DNA of 64,000 nucleotides from Micromonospora tulbaghiae. GTDB lineage: Bacteria; Actinomycetota; Actinomycetes; Mycobacteriales; Micromonosporaceae. The notes under the pieces were generated by a model that saw only the letters and a list, made by a program, of their open reading frames with translations, did not search any database and was not told where the DNA came from. The position numbers and the translations under genes were made by a program. How positions within the stretch are numbered: the first letter of the stretch is position 1; each line of letters opens with the position of its first letter. The stretch lies in contig NZ_FMCQ01000003.1 of assembly GCF_900091605.1 (NCBI RefSeq), forward strand, positions 588,771 to 652,770, in the 5' to 3' direction. Below are positions 55,176-63,971 of the stretch, in pieces.

Positions 55176-56510
55176 GTGGCAGCACATTATCAGATCGTCG
55201 GTTCCACCTCGGCCGCGATTTCGGCAAGCGTCGAATCCGGCATCCGCACCGGTGACCTCGCCCCGGGCGACGCCCTGCCCGCCGTCCGCGCGCTCGCCGC
55301 CGACCTCGGCGTCAGCCCGGCCACCGTCGCGAAGGCGTACCAGGAACTGCGGCAACGCGGCCTGGTCGCGACCGCCGGCCGGCACGGCACCCGGGTCCGC
55401 CCCCGCCCGCCGGTCGCCGCCCGCCGCTCCGTGCTGCTGCCCCCGCCACTGACCGGCGGCCGCGACCTCTCCGCCGGTCAGCCCGACCCCCGGCTGCTGC
55501 CCCCGCTCGGGCCGCACCTGGCCGCGCTCGCCGCCGAGATCGGACCCCCCGGCGGGTACGCGACCGACGCCGTGCTGCCCGACCTGGCCGCCCTGGCCCG
55601 GGACCGGCTCGCCGTGGACGGGGTGCCGGCCGCCGAGCTCACGGTCACCGGCGGCGCGCTCGACGGCATCGAACGGCTGCTCGCCGCCCACCTGCGCCCC
55701 GGTGACGCGGTGGCGGTGGAGGACCCGGGCTGGGCCAACCTGCTCGACCTGATCGCCGCGCTCGGGATGCGTACCGTCGGGGTGCCGGTGGACGACGAGG
55801 GCCCCACCGCCGGCGGCGTCCGGGCGGCACTCGCCGCCGGGGTCCGGGCGCTCGTGGTGACCAGCCGGGCGCAGAACCCGACCGGCGCGGCCGTCTCCGC
55901 CGAGCGGGCGGCGGCGCTGCGGACGCTGCTCGACGGCCGCGCCGACCTGCTGCTCATCGAGGACGACCACGCCGCCGAGCTGGCCCGCGTACCCCTGCAC
56001 CCGCTCGCCGGGGCGACAGCCGCGTGGGCCTTCGTCCGCTCGGTGAGCAAGCCCTACGGGCCCGACCTGCGGCTCGCGGTGCTGGCCGGCGACGAGGCCA
56101 CAGTGGCCCGGGTGGCCGGGCGGGCGCGGGTCGGTGCCGGCTGGGTCTCCACGGTGCTGCAACGCCTGGTCGTGTCGCTCTGGCGCGACCCGGCCACCGC
56201 CGAGCTGGTGCGGCACGCGGCGGACAGCTACGACCGGCGGCGCGACGGGCTGGTGGGCGGGCTCGCCGCGCGCGGGGTGGCCGCGCACGGGCGTACCGGG
56301 ATCAACGTCTGGGTGCCGGTGCCCGACGAGACGGTGGCGGTCACGACGCTGCGCGACGCCGGCTGGTCGGTGGCCCCCGGCGGGCTCTACCGGATCGCCG
56401 GGGCCCCCGCCGTGCGCGTCTCGGTCAGCGCGCTCGACGAGGCGGACCTGCCCGCGCTCGTCGACGTGACCGCCCGCGCCGCCCGGCCCACCCCGACCTT
56501 CACCGCCTGA
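55176..56510 (+). CDS. MocR-family regulator (GntR HTH + PLP aminotransferase fold)
   Basis: A 444-residue transcription factor. The N-terminal GntR winged helix (~1-75) has SGIRTGDLAPGDALPAVRALAADLG and VSPATVAKAYQELRQRGLVA. The rest is an aminotransferase fold type I used as a sensor: VTGGALDGIERLLAAHLRPGD, EDPGWANLLDLIAALGM, TSRAQNPTGAAVS, LIEDDHAAEL and the PLP-binding Lys in VRSVSKPYGPDLR. Known relatives (PdxR, GabR, TauR) sense vitamin B6 or amines and control a divergent neighbour. The neighbour here is the PNPOx-GNAT fusion, which makes an amine/B6 signal plausible. Starts with GTG close to its -10. Confidence 0.92.
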   Translation: MAAHYQIVGSTSAAISASVESGIRTGDLAPGDALPAVRALAADLGVSPATVAKAYQELRQRGLVATAGRHGTRVRPRPPVAARRSVLLPPPLTGGRDLSAGQPDPRLLPPLGPHLAALAAEIGPPGGYATDAVLPDLAALARDRLAVDGVPAAELTVTGGALDGIERLLAAHLRPGDAVAVEDPGWANLLDLIAALGMRTVGVPVDDEGPTAGGVRAALAAGVRALVVTSRAQNPTGAAVSAERAAALRTLLDGRADLLLIEDDHAAELARVPLHPLAGATAAWAFVRSVSKPYGPDLRLAVLAGDEATVARVAGRARVGAGWVSTVLQRLVVSLWRDPATAELVRHAADSYDRRRDGLVGGLAARGVAAHGRTGINVWVPVPDETVAVTTLRDAGWSVAPGGLYRIAGAPAVRVSVSALDEADLPALVDVTARAARPTPTFTA

Positions 56511-56560
56511 TCGCGGCAAGCGCTCGCGTGGGCGGCGGCGGACGGGGTAGAACGGTCGGC

Positions 56561-57259
56561 ATGGCCGAGACCGAGAGCGCCCCCGGAGCGCAGGAGTTCA
56601 TCCCGCCGTCGGCGGACACCATCGACGAGCTGCGCGCCGCCGCGGGCGGCTGCCGGGGCTGCGAGCTGTACCGGGACGCCACCCAGACCGTCTTCGGCCG
56701 CGGCGGCGAACACGCGCGCGTGGTCTTCGTCGGCGAGCAGCCGGGCGACATCGAGGACCAGAAGGGCCTGCCGTTCGTCGGCCCGGCCGGACGGCTGCTG
56801 CGCAAGGCCGTCGACGACGCGGCGCTCGACCCCGCCCAGATCTACCTGACGAACGCCGTGAAGCACTTCCGGTTCGAGCTGCGCGGCAAGCGGCGCATCC
56901 ACCAGACCCCGGACCGGGTGCACGTCACCGCCTGCCGGCCCTGGCTGGTCGCCGAGTTCGCCCGGCTGCGCCCGGAGATCGTGGTGGTGCTCGGCGCCAC
57001 CGCCGCCAAGGCGCTGCTCGGCCCGAGCTTCCGGGTGACGAAGCAGCGCGGCGAGCTGCTGCCCTGGCCGGCCGCCGCCCAGCACCCGGAGGACTTCGAG
57101 CGGGTGCCGGTGGACCGGACAGGCGCTGTCGCCGACGCCCCGGCGGCCCGGCTGCTCGCCACCATCCACCCGTCCGCGGTGCTGCGCGCCGACAACCAGG
57201 ACGTGGCCTACGAGGGGCTGGTCGCCGACCTGAAGGTGGCCGCCAAGGCGCTGCGCTGA
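56561..57259 (+). CDS. udgX: UdgX uracil-DNA glycosylase
   Basis: UdgX removes uracil from DNA and remains covalently joined to the abasic site. The 232-residue protein has the superfamily motif GEQPGDIEDQKG (about residues 57-68), the FVGPAGRLLRKAVDDA segment and iron-sulphur cysteines (CRGCELYRDATQTVFG, with further Cys in TACRPWLVAE). The diagnostic KRRIHQ loop lies at residues 110-115, with His114 as the expected covalent residue. HPSAVLRA near the end is the second catalytic motif. ATG 56561 follows TAGAAC by seven bases. Convergent with the dehydratase-VOC gene one base on. Confidence 0.95.
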   Translation: MAETESAPGAQEFIPPSADTIDELRAAAGGCRGCELYRDATQTVFGRGGEHARVVFVGEQPGDIEDQKGLPFVGPAGRLLRKAVDDAALDPAQIYLTNAVKHFRFELRGKRRIHQTPDRVHVTACRPWLVAEFARLRPEIVVVLGATAAKALLGPSFRVTKQRGELLPWPAAAQHPEDFERVPVDRTGAVADAPAARLLATIHPSAVLRADNQDVAYEGLVADLKVAAKALR

Positions 57260-57260
57260 G

Positions 57261-57917
57261 TCAGGAGCGCTGCTGCCAGGTGCAGAGACAGACCCGGTTG
57301 CCGTCCGGGTCGGCGAGCACCCAGAAGCTCGGCGCCTCCGCGTCGCTGACCAGCGTGCCGCCCGCCGCCAGCGCCGCCGCGATCCGTGCGTCCACCTCGG
57401 CCGGGTCGACCCACACGTCCGGATGCCACCGCTGTCGCGGCTCGTCCCGGCCGGAACGCTGGAACCACACCGTCGGCAGCACGCCGTCCGGGTCGCGTAC
57501 CTCGTCGGCGTCCGGGGCCGGGCCGGGCGGCGCGCCCCACGCCAGGACCGCGCGCCAGAACGGCAGCACCGCCGCGTGCTCCGGGGTGTCCAGCGCGAGT
57601 TCCAGGCGGGCCAGCCCGGCCGCCGACAGCGACAGGCCGGCGTCGGCGGCCAGCGCCGAGATCGTCCGGGCCAGCCGCAGGTCACGCTGGGTCACTCCGC
57701 CTGCGTCGTGCGACCAGAGCCGCACGTCCACATGGGTGTAGCGCAGGTCCAGGTCCGGATGATGATCGACCCGCTCGGCCTCCGCGCCCACCGCGGCCAC
57801 CAGCCCCAGTCCGGCTGCGAAATCGGGGGTACGGATGCGCGTCTGCAACGCCCCCAGCAGGTACGTCCACCCGTCCAGCCCGGCCTCGGCGACCTGTTTC
57901 CCCGTGAGTGTGCTCAT
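57261..57917 (-). CDS. Fusion of pterin-4a-carbinolamine dehydratase and VOC (glyoxalase-like) domain
   Basis: A 218-residue two-domain protein. Residues ~1-100 match pterin carbinolamine dehydratase: WTYLLGALQTRIRTPDFAAG, then VDHHPDLDLRYTHVDVRLWS with the His-His-Pro-Asp active-site block and GVTQRDLRLARTISALA. Residues ~110-218 are a VOC domain of the glyoxalase_6 type (LALDTPEHAAVLPFWRAVLAWG, WFQRSGRDEPRQRWHPDVWV, FWVLADPDGNRVCLCTW). This fusion recurs in actinobacteria without a known substrate. Pterin recycling is plausible for the first half only. ATG 57917 fits the MSTLTGKQVAEAG start. Confidence 0.88.
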   Translation of the reverse strand: MSTLTGKQVAEAGLDGWTYLLGALQTRIRTPDFAAGLGLVAAVGAEAERVDHHPDLDLRYTHVDVRLWSHDAGGVTQRDLRLARTISALAADAGLSLSAAGLARLELALDTPEHAAVLPFWRAVLAWGAPPGPAPDADEVRDPDGVLPTVWFQRSGRDEPRQRWHPDVWVDPAEVDARIAAALAAGGTLVSDAEAPSFWVLADPDGNRVCLCTWQQRS

Positions 57918-57988
57918 CCGGCCATCCTGACGTGCTTCCCTTCCGCCCGCCACCGTCCACAGGGGGAACACGGATCGACACGCAGGGA

Positions 57989-57994
57989 TACGAT
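57989..57994 (+). promoter_or_regulatory. -10 box (TACGAT) of the leaderless 58001 gene
   Basis: TACGAT ends 6 bases before the ATG at 58001. Confidence 0.5.
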
Positions 57995-58000
57995 CCGGGC

Positions 58001-58528
58001 ATGGCCGAGCCCCGACCTCGTGTGTCGCTGTTCCGGTACGGCGCACCCGGCCCGTACGTGGTCTCCGTGCTGATCGCCGGCCTCCTGTGGCTGCCCATCC
58101 GGCTCTGGGAGCGGGACGGGTCCGTTCCGGCCGCGGTGGTCGAGGCCGGCCTGAACGCGGTGATCTGGGGGTTCGCGTTCTACTTCACGCTGAGCCGGTT
58201 CGGGAAGCCGCGCCCCGCCGAGGCGGACCGGGCCGCCGACTGGGCGGTCACCGAGGCCGCGCTGCGCCGGGGCGAGCCACCCGCCGACGAGGCGGAGCGC
58301 GCGGCGGTGGCGGACAACCTCCCCGCGATACGCCGGGGAGCGCTGTTCGGGGCGGCCGGTGGCGTGGTGCTGCTCGGCCCGCTGATCGTGCTCGCGATCC
58401 GCGGCGGGTGGGAACTCGCCGCCGTCGGGTTCGGGATCGTCCTGGTCGCGGTGCTGGCCGAAGCCGTGCGTACCGGCCGCCGTGAACGCCGGCTGCGAGC
58501 GGCGCTCACCCCTGTCCAGGGCGGGTGA
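58001..58528 (+). CDS. Membrane protein, unrecognised
   Basis: A 175-residue protein with four hydrophobic segments in two pairs: VVSVLIAGLLWLPIRLWER and VIWGFAFYFTLSRFG at the N-terminal half, then ALFGAAGGVVLLGPLIVLAI and LAAVGFGIVLVAVLAEAVRT. A charged cytoplasmic loop of ~45 residues (ADRAADWAVTEAALRRGEPP and ADEAERAAVADNLPAIRRG) separates them. I recognise no family. The 3' end overlaps, in GTGA fashion, an alternative start of the acyl-CoA dehydrogenase gene. Confidence 0.75.
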   Translation: MAEPRPRVSLFRYGAPGPYVVSVLIAGLLWLPIRLWERDGSVPAAVVEAGLNAVIWGFAFYFTLSRFGKPRPAEADRAADWAVTEAALRRGEPPADEAERAAVADNLPAIRRGALFGAAGGVVLLGPLIVLAIRGGWELAAVGFGIVLVAVLAEAVRTGRRERRLRAALTPVQGG

Positions 58529-58548
58529 GCGGTGCCAGACTGGCCGCC

Positions 58549-59691
58549 ATGGAGCAGCATCTCTACGAGCCCGTCCACGACGAGTTCCGTGACCTGTGCC
58601 GCCGGTTCCTGACCCGGGAGGCGGTGCCGCACCACGAGCGCTGGGAGGCCGACGGGATCGTCGACCGGGAGGTATGGCGGACCGCCGGCGCCGCCGGGCT
58701 GCTCGGCCCGGACGTCGATCCCGAGTACGGCGGCGGCGGGCAGCGCGACTTCCGGTTCAACGCGGTGCTCGACGAGGAGATCGTCGCGTCCGGGTGCACC
58801 GGTCTGGGGTTCGGGCTGCACAACGACGTGGTGGCGCCGTACCTGACCGAGCTGACCACCGACGACCAGCGCAAGCGGTGGCTGCCGGGCTTCTGCTCCG
58901 GCGACCTGGTCACCGCGATCGCGATGAGCGAGCCGGGCGCGGGCAGCGACCTGGCGGGCATCCGCACCACGGCGGTCCGCGACGGCGACAGCCTGGTCCT
59001 CAACGGGCAGAAGACGTTCATCACCAACGGTGAGATGGCCGACCTCGTGGTCGTGGTGGTCAAGACCGCGCCGGACCAGGGCGCGCACGGGGTGAGCCTG
59101 GTCGTGGTGGAGGACGGCACGCCGGGCTTCAGCCGGGGCCGCCGGCTGGCGAAGGTCGGGTTGAAGGCCAACGACACCGCCGAGCTGTTCTTCGACGACT
59201 GCCGGGTGCCGGCGGAGAACCTGATCGGCGCCGAGAACCAGGGCTTCTACCACCTGATGGCCAACCTGCCCCGGGAACGGCTGAGCATCGCCGTCGCAGC
59301 GGTGGCGGCCTGCGAGAAGCTGCTCGCGCTCACCGTCGAGTACGCCCGCTCCCGCGAGGCGTTCGGGCGGCCGATCGGCCGGTTCCAGCACAACCGGTTC
59401 CTGCTGGCCGAGCTGGACACCGAGATCACCATCGCGCGGACGTTCGTCAACCACTGCGTCACCGAGTTCAACGCGGGCCGCCTGTCGATGACCGACGCGG
59501 CGAAGGCCAAGTGGTGGACCACCGAGTTGCAGACCAAGGTGGCCGACCGGTGCGTGCAGCTGCACGGCGGCTACGGCTTCATGGCGGAGTACCCGGTGGC
59601 GAAGGCGTGGCTGGACAGCCGGGTGCAGACCATCTACGGCGGCACCACCGAGATCATGAAGGAGATCATCGGCCGGGGCCTCGGCCTGTAG
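58549..59691 (+). CDS. Acyl-CoA dehydrogenase, long-chain type
   Basis: A 380-residue flavoprotein that would insert a trans-2,3 double bond in acyl-CoA and pass electrons to ETF. Motifs: AIAMSEPGAGSDLAGIRTTA, NGQKTFITNGEMADLVVVVV, RLAKVGLKANDTAELFFDDC and the C-terminal LHGGYGFMAEYPVAKAWLDSR. The usual catalytic Glu of the C-terminal YEGT block is Gly here (IYGGTTEIMKE), as in the long-chain enzyme, whose catalytic Glu is in the helix-G LPxERLxIA segment; that segment is present as LPRERLSIAVA. So the enzyme should be active with the relocated base. ATG 58549 is preferred; GTG 58525 overlaps the upstream stop. Confidence 0.92.
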   Translation: MEQHLYEPVHDEFRDLCRRFLTREAVPHHERWEADGIVDREVWRTAGAAGLLGPDVDPEYGGGGQRDFRFNAVLDEEIVASGCTGLGFGLHNDVVAPYLTELTTDDQRKRWLPGFCSGDLVTAIAMSEPGAGSDLAGIRTTAVRDGDSLVLNGQKTFITNGEMADLVVVVVKTAPDQGAHGVSLVVVEDGTPGFSRGRRLAKVGLKANDTAELFFDDCRVPAENLIGAENQGFYHLMANLPRERLSIAVAAVAACEKLLALTVEYARSREAFGRPIGRFQHNRFLLAELDTEITIARTFVNHCVTEFNAGRLSMTDAAKAKWWTTELQTKVADRCVQLHGGYGFMAEYPVAKAWLDSRVQTIYGGTTEIMKEIIGRGLGL

Positions 59692-59760
59692 CGAAACCGG
59701 GTTGCCGGTCGAACGGACCGGCGGGAGAGGATGGGGCATCCGTCCTCACCAGGAGCGCGC

Positions 59761-61059
59761 ATGTCCACCGACCTGACCGCGCCGGCCCCGCCCCGGCCCG
59801 ACGTCGCCGGCATCCAGCGGCGTACCGTCCGGCTGCTGTTCCTCACCCAGATCATCGGCGGCATCGGCGTCACCATCGGCATCTCGGTCGGCGCGCTGCT
59901 CGCCGCCCGGGTCGCCGGCACCGCCCTGGCCGGGCTGGCGCAGAGCGCCGGTGTCGTCGGCGCCGCGCTGCTCGCCATCCCCGTCACCCGGCTCATGACC
60001 GCGCGTGGCCGCCGCCCGGGGCTGGTCCTCGCGTACCTGGTCGGCGCGGTCGGCGGCGTGCTGGTGGTGGTCGCCACCGTCACGCGCCTGGTGCCGTTGC
60101 TCTTCGTCGGCATGCTGCTGTTCGGCGGCGGCACCGCGGCCAACCTCCAGGCCCGCTACACGGCGGTGGACCTGGCCGAGCCGCAGCGCCGGGGACGGCA
60201 GCTCTCGCTCGTCGTGTGGGCCACCACCATCGGCGCGGTGGCCGCGCCGAACTTCGCCGCGCTCGCCGACGACACCACCCGGGGCTGGGGCCTGCCGGCG
60301 CTGGCCGGCCCGTTCGCCTTCAGCGCCGTCGCGTTCATGCTCACCGCCGTCGTACTCCTGGTCCTGCTCCGGCCGGACCCGCTGCTCACCGCGCGCCGGC
60401 TGACGGCGGCCGAGCCGGCACCCGGCGCCGCGCCGGCGGTCGCCCGCCGCGGTGGCATGGTCGCCGCGTGGCGCACGGTACGCGGGCGGCCGGCCGCCCG
60501 CCTCGGCATCGCCGCGGTGGCGGTGGGGCACCTGGTGATGGTCGCTGTCATGTCGATGACGCCGGTGCACCTCGGCGAGTGGCACTCCGACGAGGACGTG
60601 CTGCCCGTGGTCGGCCTGGTGCTCAGCCTGCACATCGCCGGCATGTACGCGCTGTCGCCGGTGGTGGGGTGGCTCACCGACCGGATCGGCCGGCGGCCGG
60701 TGATCCTCGGCGGGGTGGCGCTGCTGCTGGCCGCGTGCGCGGTGTCCGGCACCGCCGGGCACCACACGCCGCTGCTGTCGGTGGGGTTGACGCTGCTCGG
60801 GCTGGGCTGGTCGGGCACCATGGTGGCGGGCTCGACGCTGCTGTCGGAGTCGGTGCCCACCGCCGACCGGCCGGGCGTGCAGGGCCTGTCCGACCTGCTC
60901 ATGGGGCTGGCCGGGGCGGGCGCGGCGGCGGCGAGCGGGTTCGTCATGCGGGCCGTGGGGTACCCGACGCTCACCCTGCTGTCGGCGATCGCGGTGGTGC
61001 CGCTTGTGGCGCTGGCGCTGCGCCGTACCGGCACTGCACCACTCGACGAGGAGGACTGA
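59761..61059 (+). CDS. Major facilitator superfamily transporter
   Basis: A 432-residue, 12-helix MFS carrier. The N-terminal half starts LLFLTQIIGGIGVTIGISVGAL; motif A-like loops occur as TRLMTARGRRPGLVLAYLVG between helices 2 and 3 and as GWLTDRIGRRPVILGGVALL between helices 8 and 9. A charged ~35-residue central loop follows helix 6. The family includes drug and metabolite exporters, and I cannot tell the substrate. ATG 59761 has AGGAG upstream. It is followed by DUF3046 and recA, five bases separating its stop from the next start. Confidence 0.88.
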   Translation: MSTDLTAPAPPRPDVAGIQRRTVRLLFLTQIIGGIGVTIGISVGALLAARVAGTALAGLAQSAGVVGAALLAIPVTRLMTARGRRPGLVLAYLVGAVGGVLVVVATVTRLVPLLFVGMLLFGGGTAANLQARYTAVDLAEPQRRGRQLSLVVWATTIGAVAAPNFAALADDTTRGWGLPALAGPFAFSAVAFMLTAVVLLVLLRPDPLLTARRLTAAEPAPGAAPAVARRGGMVAAWRTVRGRPAARLGIAAVAVGHLVMVAVMSMTPVHLGEWHSDEDVLPVVGLVLSLHIAGMYALSPVVGWLTDRIGRRPVILGGVALLLAACAVSGTAGHHTPLLSVGLTLLGLGWSGTMVAGSTLLSESVPTADRPGVQGLSDLLMGLAGAGAAAASGFVMRAVGYPTLTLLSAIAVVPLVALALRRTGTAPLDEED

Positions 61060-61063
61060 ACAC

Positions 61064-61264
61064 GTGCGGCTGACCGACTTCTGGACGCGGCTGGAGGAGG
61101 CGTTCGGCCCGGGGTACGCGGCCAGCATCGCCAGGGACCAGGTGCTGTCCCAGCTCGGCGGGCGGACCATCGAGCAGGCCCTCGCCGCCGGTGAGCAAAC
61201 GCACGTGGTGTGGCGTGCCGTGGTCGCCGCCTATCCGGACCGGGTGCCCGCCCGACTACGCTGA
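61064..61264 (+). CDS. DUF3046 protein upstream of recA
   Basis: A 66-residue soluble protein of the DUF3046 family, conserved just upstream of recA in actinobacteria. Its core is [40 protein letters not shown] and [20 protein letters not shown] helical DNA-related or regulatory role has been suggested only by its place. The GTG at 61064 has GAGGAGGA upstream; a longer frame from 61004 lies within the MFS gene and is not used. Confidence 0.9.
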   Translation: MRLTDFWTRLEEAFGPGYAASIARDQVLSQLGGRTIEQALAAGEQTHVVWRAVVAAYPDRVPARLR

Positions 61265-61301
61265 GCAGCCTTTTCGTCGATCCCGCGTGTCGCTTGCCCA
61301 G

Positions 61302-61317
61302 TCGTACACCTGTTCGG
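61302..61317 (+). promoter_or_regulatory. Candidate LexA/SOS box upstream of recA
   Basis: TCGTACACCTGTTCGG matches the actinobacterial SOS box TCGAACNNNNGTTCGA at 10 of 12 fixed positions. The right half GTTCG is perfect and the left half has one change in GAAC. It lies 133 bases before the recA start. Confidence 0.6.
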
Positions 61318-61371
61318 CTATTGTCCACAGCGGGGTGCTCGTCCACAGCTCACGGCCCGTCGGCTGGTTTT

Positions 61372-61394
61372 CTGTCGGACCCAGCGCCTAGCGT
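61372..61394 (+). promoter_or_regulatory. RecA-NDp (PafBC-type) promoter of recA
   Basis: CTGTCGGAC (61372-61380), exactly 8 bases, TAGCGT (61389-61394). This fits the mycobacterial recA P1 consensus TTGTCRGTG-N8-TANNNT in core and spacing. It would start transcription near 61401, about 50 bases before the recA ATG. Confidence 0.75.
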
Positions 61395-61449
61395 GTCCCG
61401 CGTGACGCGAAGCTCAGGAAAGACGCCGGCGAAGGCAGGGGTGGCAACG

Positions 61450-62499
<1,050 letters not shown>

Positions 62500-62510
62500 T
62501 CCGCTGATCC

Positions 62511-63203
62511 GTGGCAGGACGACGCGCCCGTACGGGCCGGGGCTGGGATGCCGGCCCACCCCGTGCGGGCGACGCCACAGGTACGCCCCGGCCTCGCCGG
62601 GGACGCCGTGACCGCGCGGCGGAGCCCGATGCAGGGGAGGCTCCGGCTCCGCCGCGCGACGAGGCCGAGGTGGCCCGGGAGATCTGCCTGCGGCAGCTCG
62701 CGGCGCGCCCGCGTACCCGGGCCGAGCTGGCCGGCGCGCTGGCGCGGCGCGGCATCTCCGAGGAGGTCGCCGAGCAGGTCCTCGACCGCTACGACGAGGT
62801 CGGCATCGTCGACGACGCCGCCTTCGCCCGCGCCTGGGTGAGCAGCCGGCACAACAGTCGCGGGCTGGCTCGCCGTGCGCTCGCCAACGAGCTGCGCCAG
62901 CGCGGCGTCGACGGCGAGGTGGCAGGCGCGGCCCTGGACGGGCTGGACGAGGAGACCGAGGCGCAGACCGCCCGCGCCCTGGTGGAGCGCAAGCTGCGCA
63001 GCACCCGGGGTGAGCCCGACGCGGTGTTCCGGCGGCTGGTCGGCATGCTGGCGCGCAAGGGCTACCCGGCCGGGGTGGCGATCCGAGCGGTGAAGGACGC
63101 GCTGGCCGCGCAGAGCGCCGAGGCGGCCGAGTTCGCCGAGCACATCGACGCCGACGCGATGGCCGACGCCGAGAACGACCTCGACTCCCGCCGGCTCGAC
63201 TGA
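62511..63203 (+). CDS. recX: Regulatory protein RecX
   Basis: RecX binds and restrains the RecA filament. The 230 residues have an N-terminal ~50-residue basic, Pro/Gly/Arg-rich region and then the three tandem helical repeats typical of the family (REICLRQLAARPRTRAELAG, RRGISEEVAEQVLDRYDEVG, FARAWVSSRHNSRGLARRAL, then KLRSTRGEPDAVFRRLVGML). GTG 62511 is the nearest start; the poorly conserved N-terminus makes it approximate. Cotranscribed with recA. Confidence 0.95.
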   Translation: MAGRRARTGRGWDAGPPRAGDATGTPRPRRGRRDRAAEPDAGEAPAPPRDEAEVAREICLRQLAARPRTRAELAGALARRGISEEVAEQVLDRYDEVGIVDDAAFARAWVSSRHNSRGLARRALANELRQRGVDGEVAGAALDGLDEETEAQTARALVERKLRSTRGEPDAVFRRLVGMLARKGYPAGVAIRAVKDALAAQSAEAAEFAEHIDADAMADAENDLDSRRLD

Positions 63204-63252
63204 CCGCCGGCCGCCCTCGTCGCGGCCGCCGACCCAGGGGAGGCACACACCG

Positions 63253-63957
63253 GTGCTGAAGGCGTGTCTCAACGGCACAAGACGGCGGGACGAGCACCCC
63301 GCCGTTCCGCTCACCCCGGCCGAACTGGCCGCCGACGCGGTGCGCTGCGCGACCGCCGGGGTGGCGGCAGTGCACGTGCACCCGCGCGACGACAGCGGCG
63401 CCGAGTCGCTCGACCCGGCGGTGATCGCCGCGGCGGTCACCGCCATCCGGGCCGCCCGTCCCGGCCTGCCGGTCGGCGTGAGCACCGGCGCCTGGATCGT
63501 CCCCGACCCGGCCGAGCGGGTCGCCGCCGTCCGCGCCTGGACGGTGCTGCCCGACTTCGCCTCGGTCAACGCCCACGAGCCCGGAGCGGCCGAGGTCGCC
63601 GCAGCCCTGCACGAGCGCGGCGTGATGGTCGAGGCCGGTCTGTGGACCCTGGCGGCGGTCGACGCCTGGCGCCGCTGGTCCACGCCCACCGGTCGGATCC
63701 TCGTCGAGTGCATGGCCGAGCAGGTCGAGACGGCGCTCGCCGACGCTGCCGCGATCCTCGGCGCGCTGGCCGGCGAGCGCCCGCCGGTGCTGCTGCACGG
63801 GGAAGGGCCGGCCACCTGGCCGGTGTATGCCGAGGCGGTCCGGCGGGGTCTGCACACCCGGATCGGCCTGGAGGACACGCTGCTGCTGCCCGACGGCGCC
63901 CAGGCCCCCGACAACGCCACCCTGGTAACCACAGCCCGAGCCACCGCCGCTCACTGA
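63253..63957 (+). CDS. BKACE (3-keto-5-aminohexanoate cleavage enzyme) family protein, short form
   Basis: A 234-residue member of the beta-keto acid cleavage enzyme family (DUF849), which with Zn cleaves a beta-keto acid with acetyl-CoA. The zinc His pair is in AAVHVHPRDDSGAESLDP, the barrel continues with PVGVSTGAWIVPDPAERVAA and DFASVNAHEPGAAEVAAAL, and the end has HTRIGLEDTLLLPDGAQAP, the family GLED motif. It is 40-60 residues shorter than typical members, mainly in loops. Many actinobacterial examples stand next to recA-recX without known substrates. GTG 63253 begins the first strand. Confidence 0.85.
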   Translation: MLKACLNGTRRRDEHPAVPLTPAELAADAVRCATAGVAAVHVHPRDDSGAESLDPAVIAAAVTAIRAARPGLPVGVSTGAWIVPDPAERVAAVRAWTVLPDFASVNAHEPGAAEVAAALHERGVMVEAGLWTLAAVDAWRRWSTPTGRILVECMAEQVETALADAAAILGALAGERPPVLLHGEGPATWPVYAEAVRRGLHTRIGLEDTLLLPDGAQAPDNATLVTTARATAAH

Positions 63958-63971
63958 CCCGCCCCGCCCCG

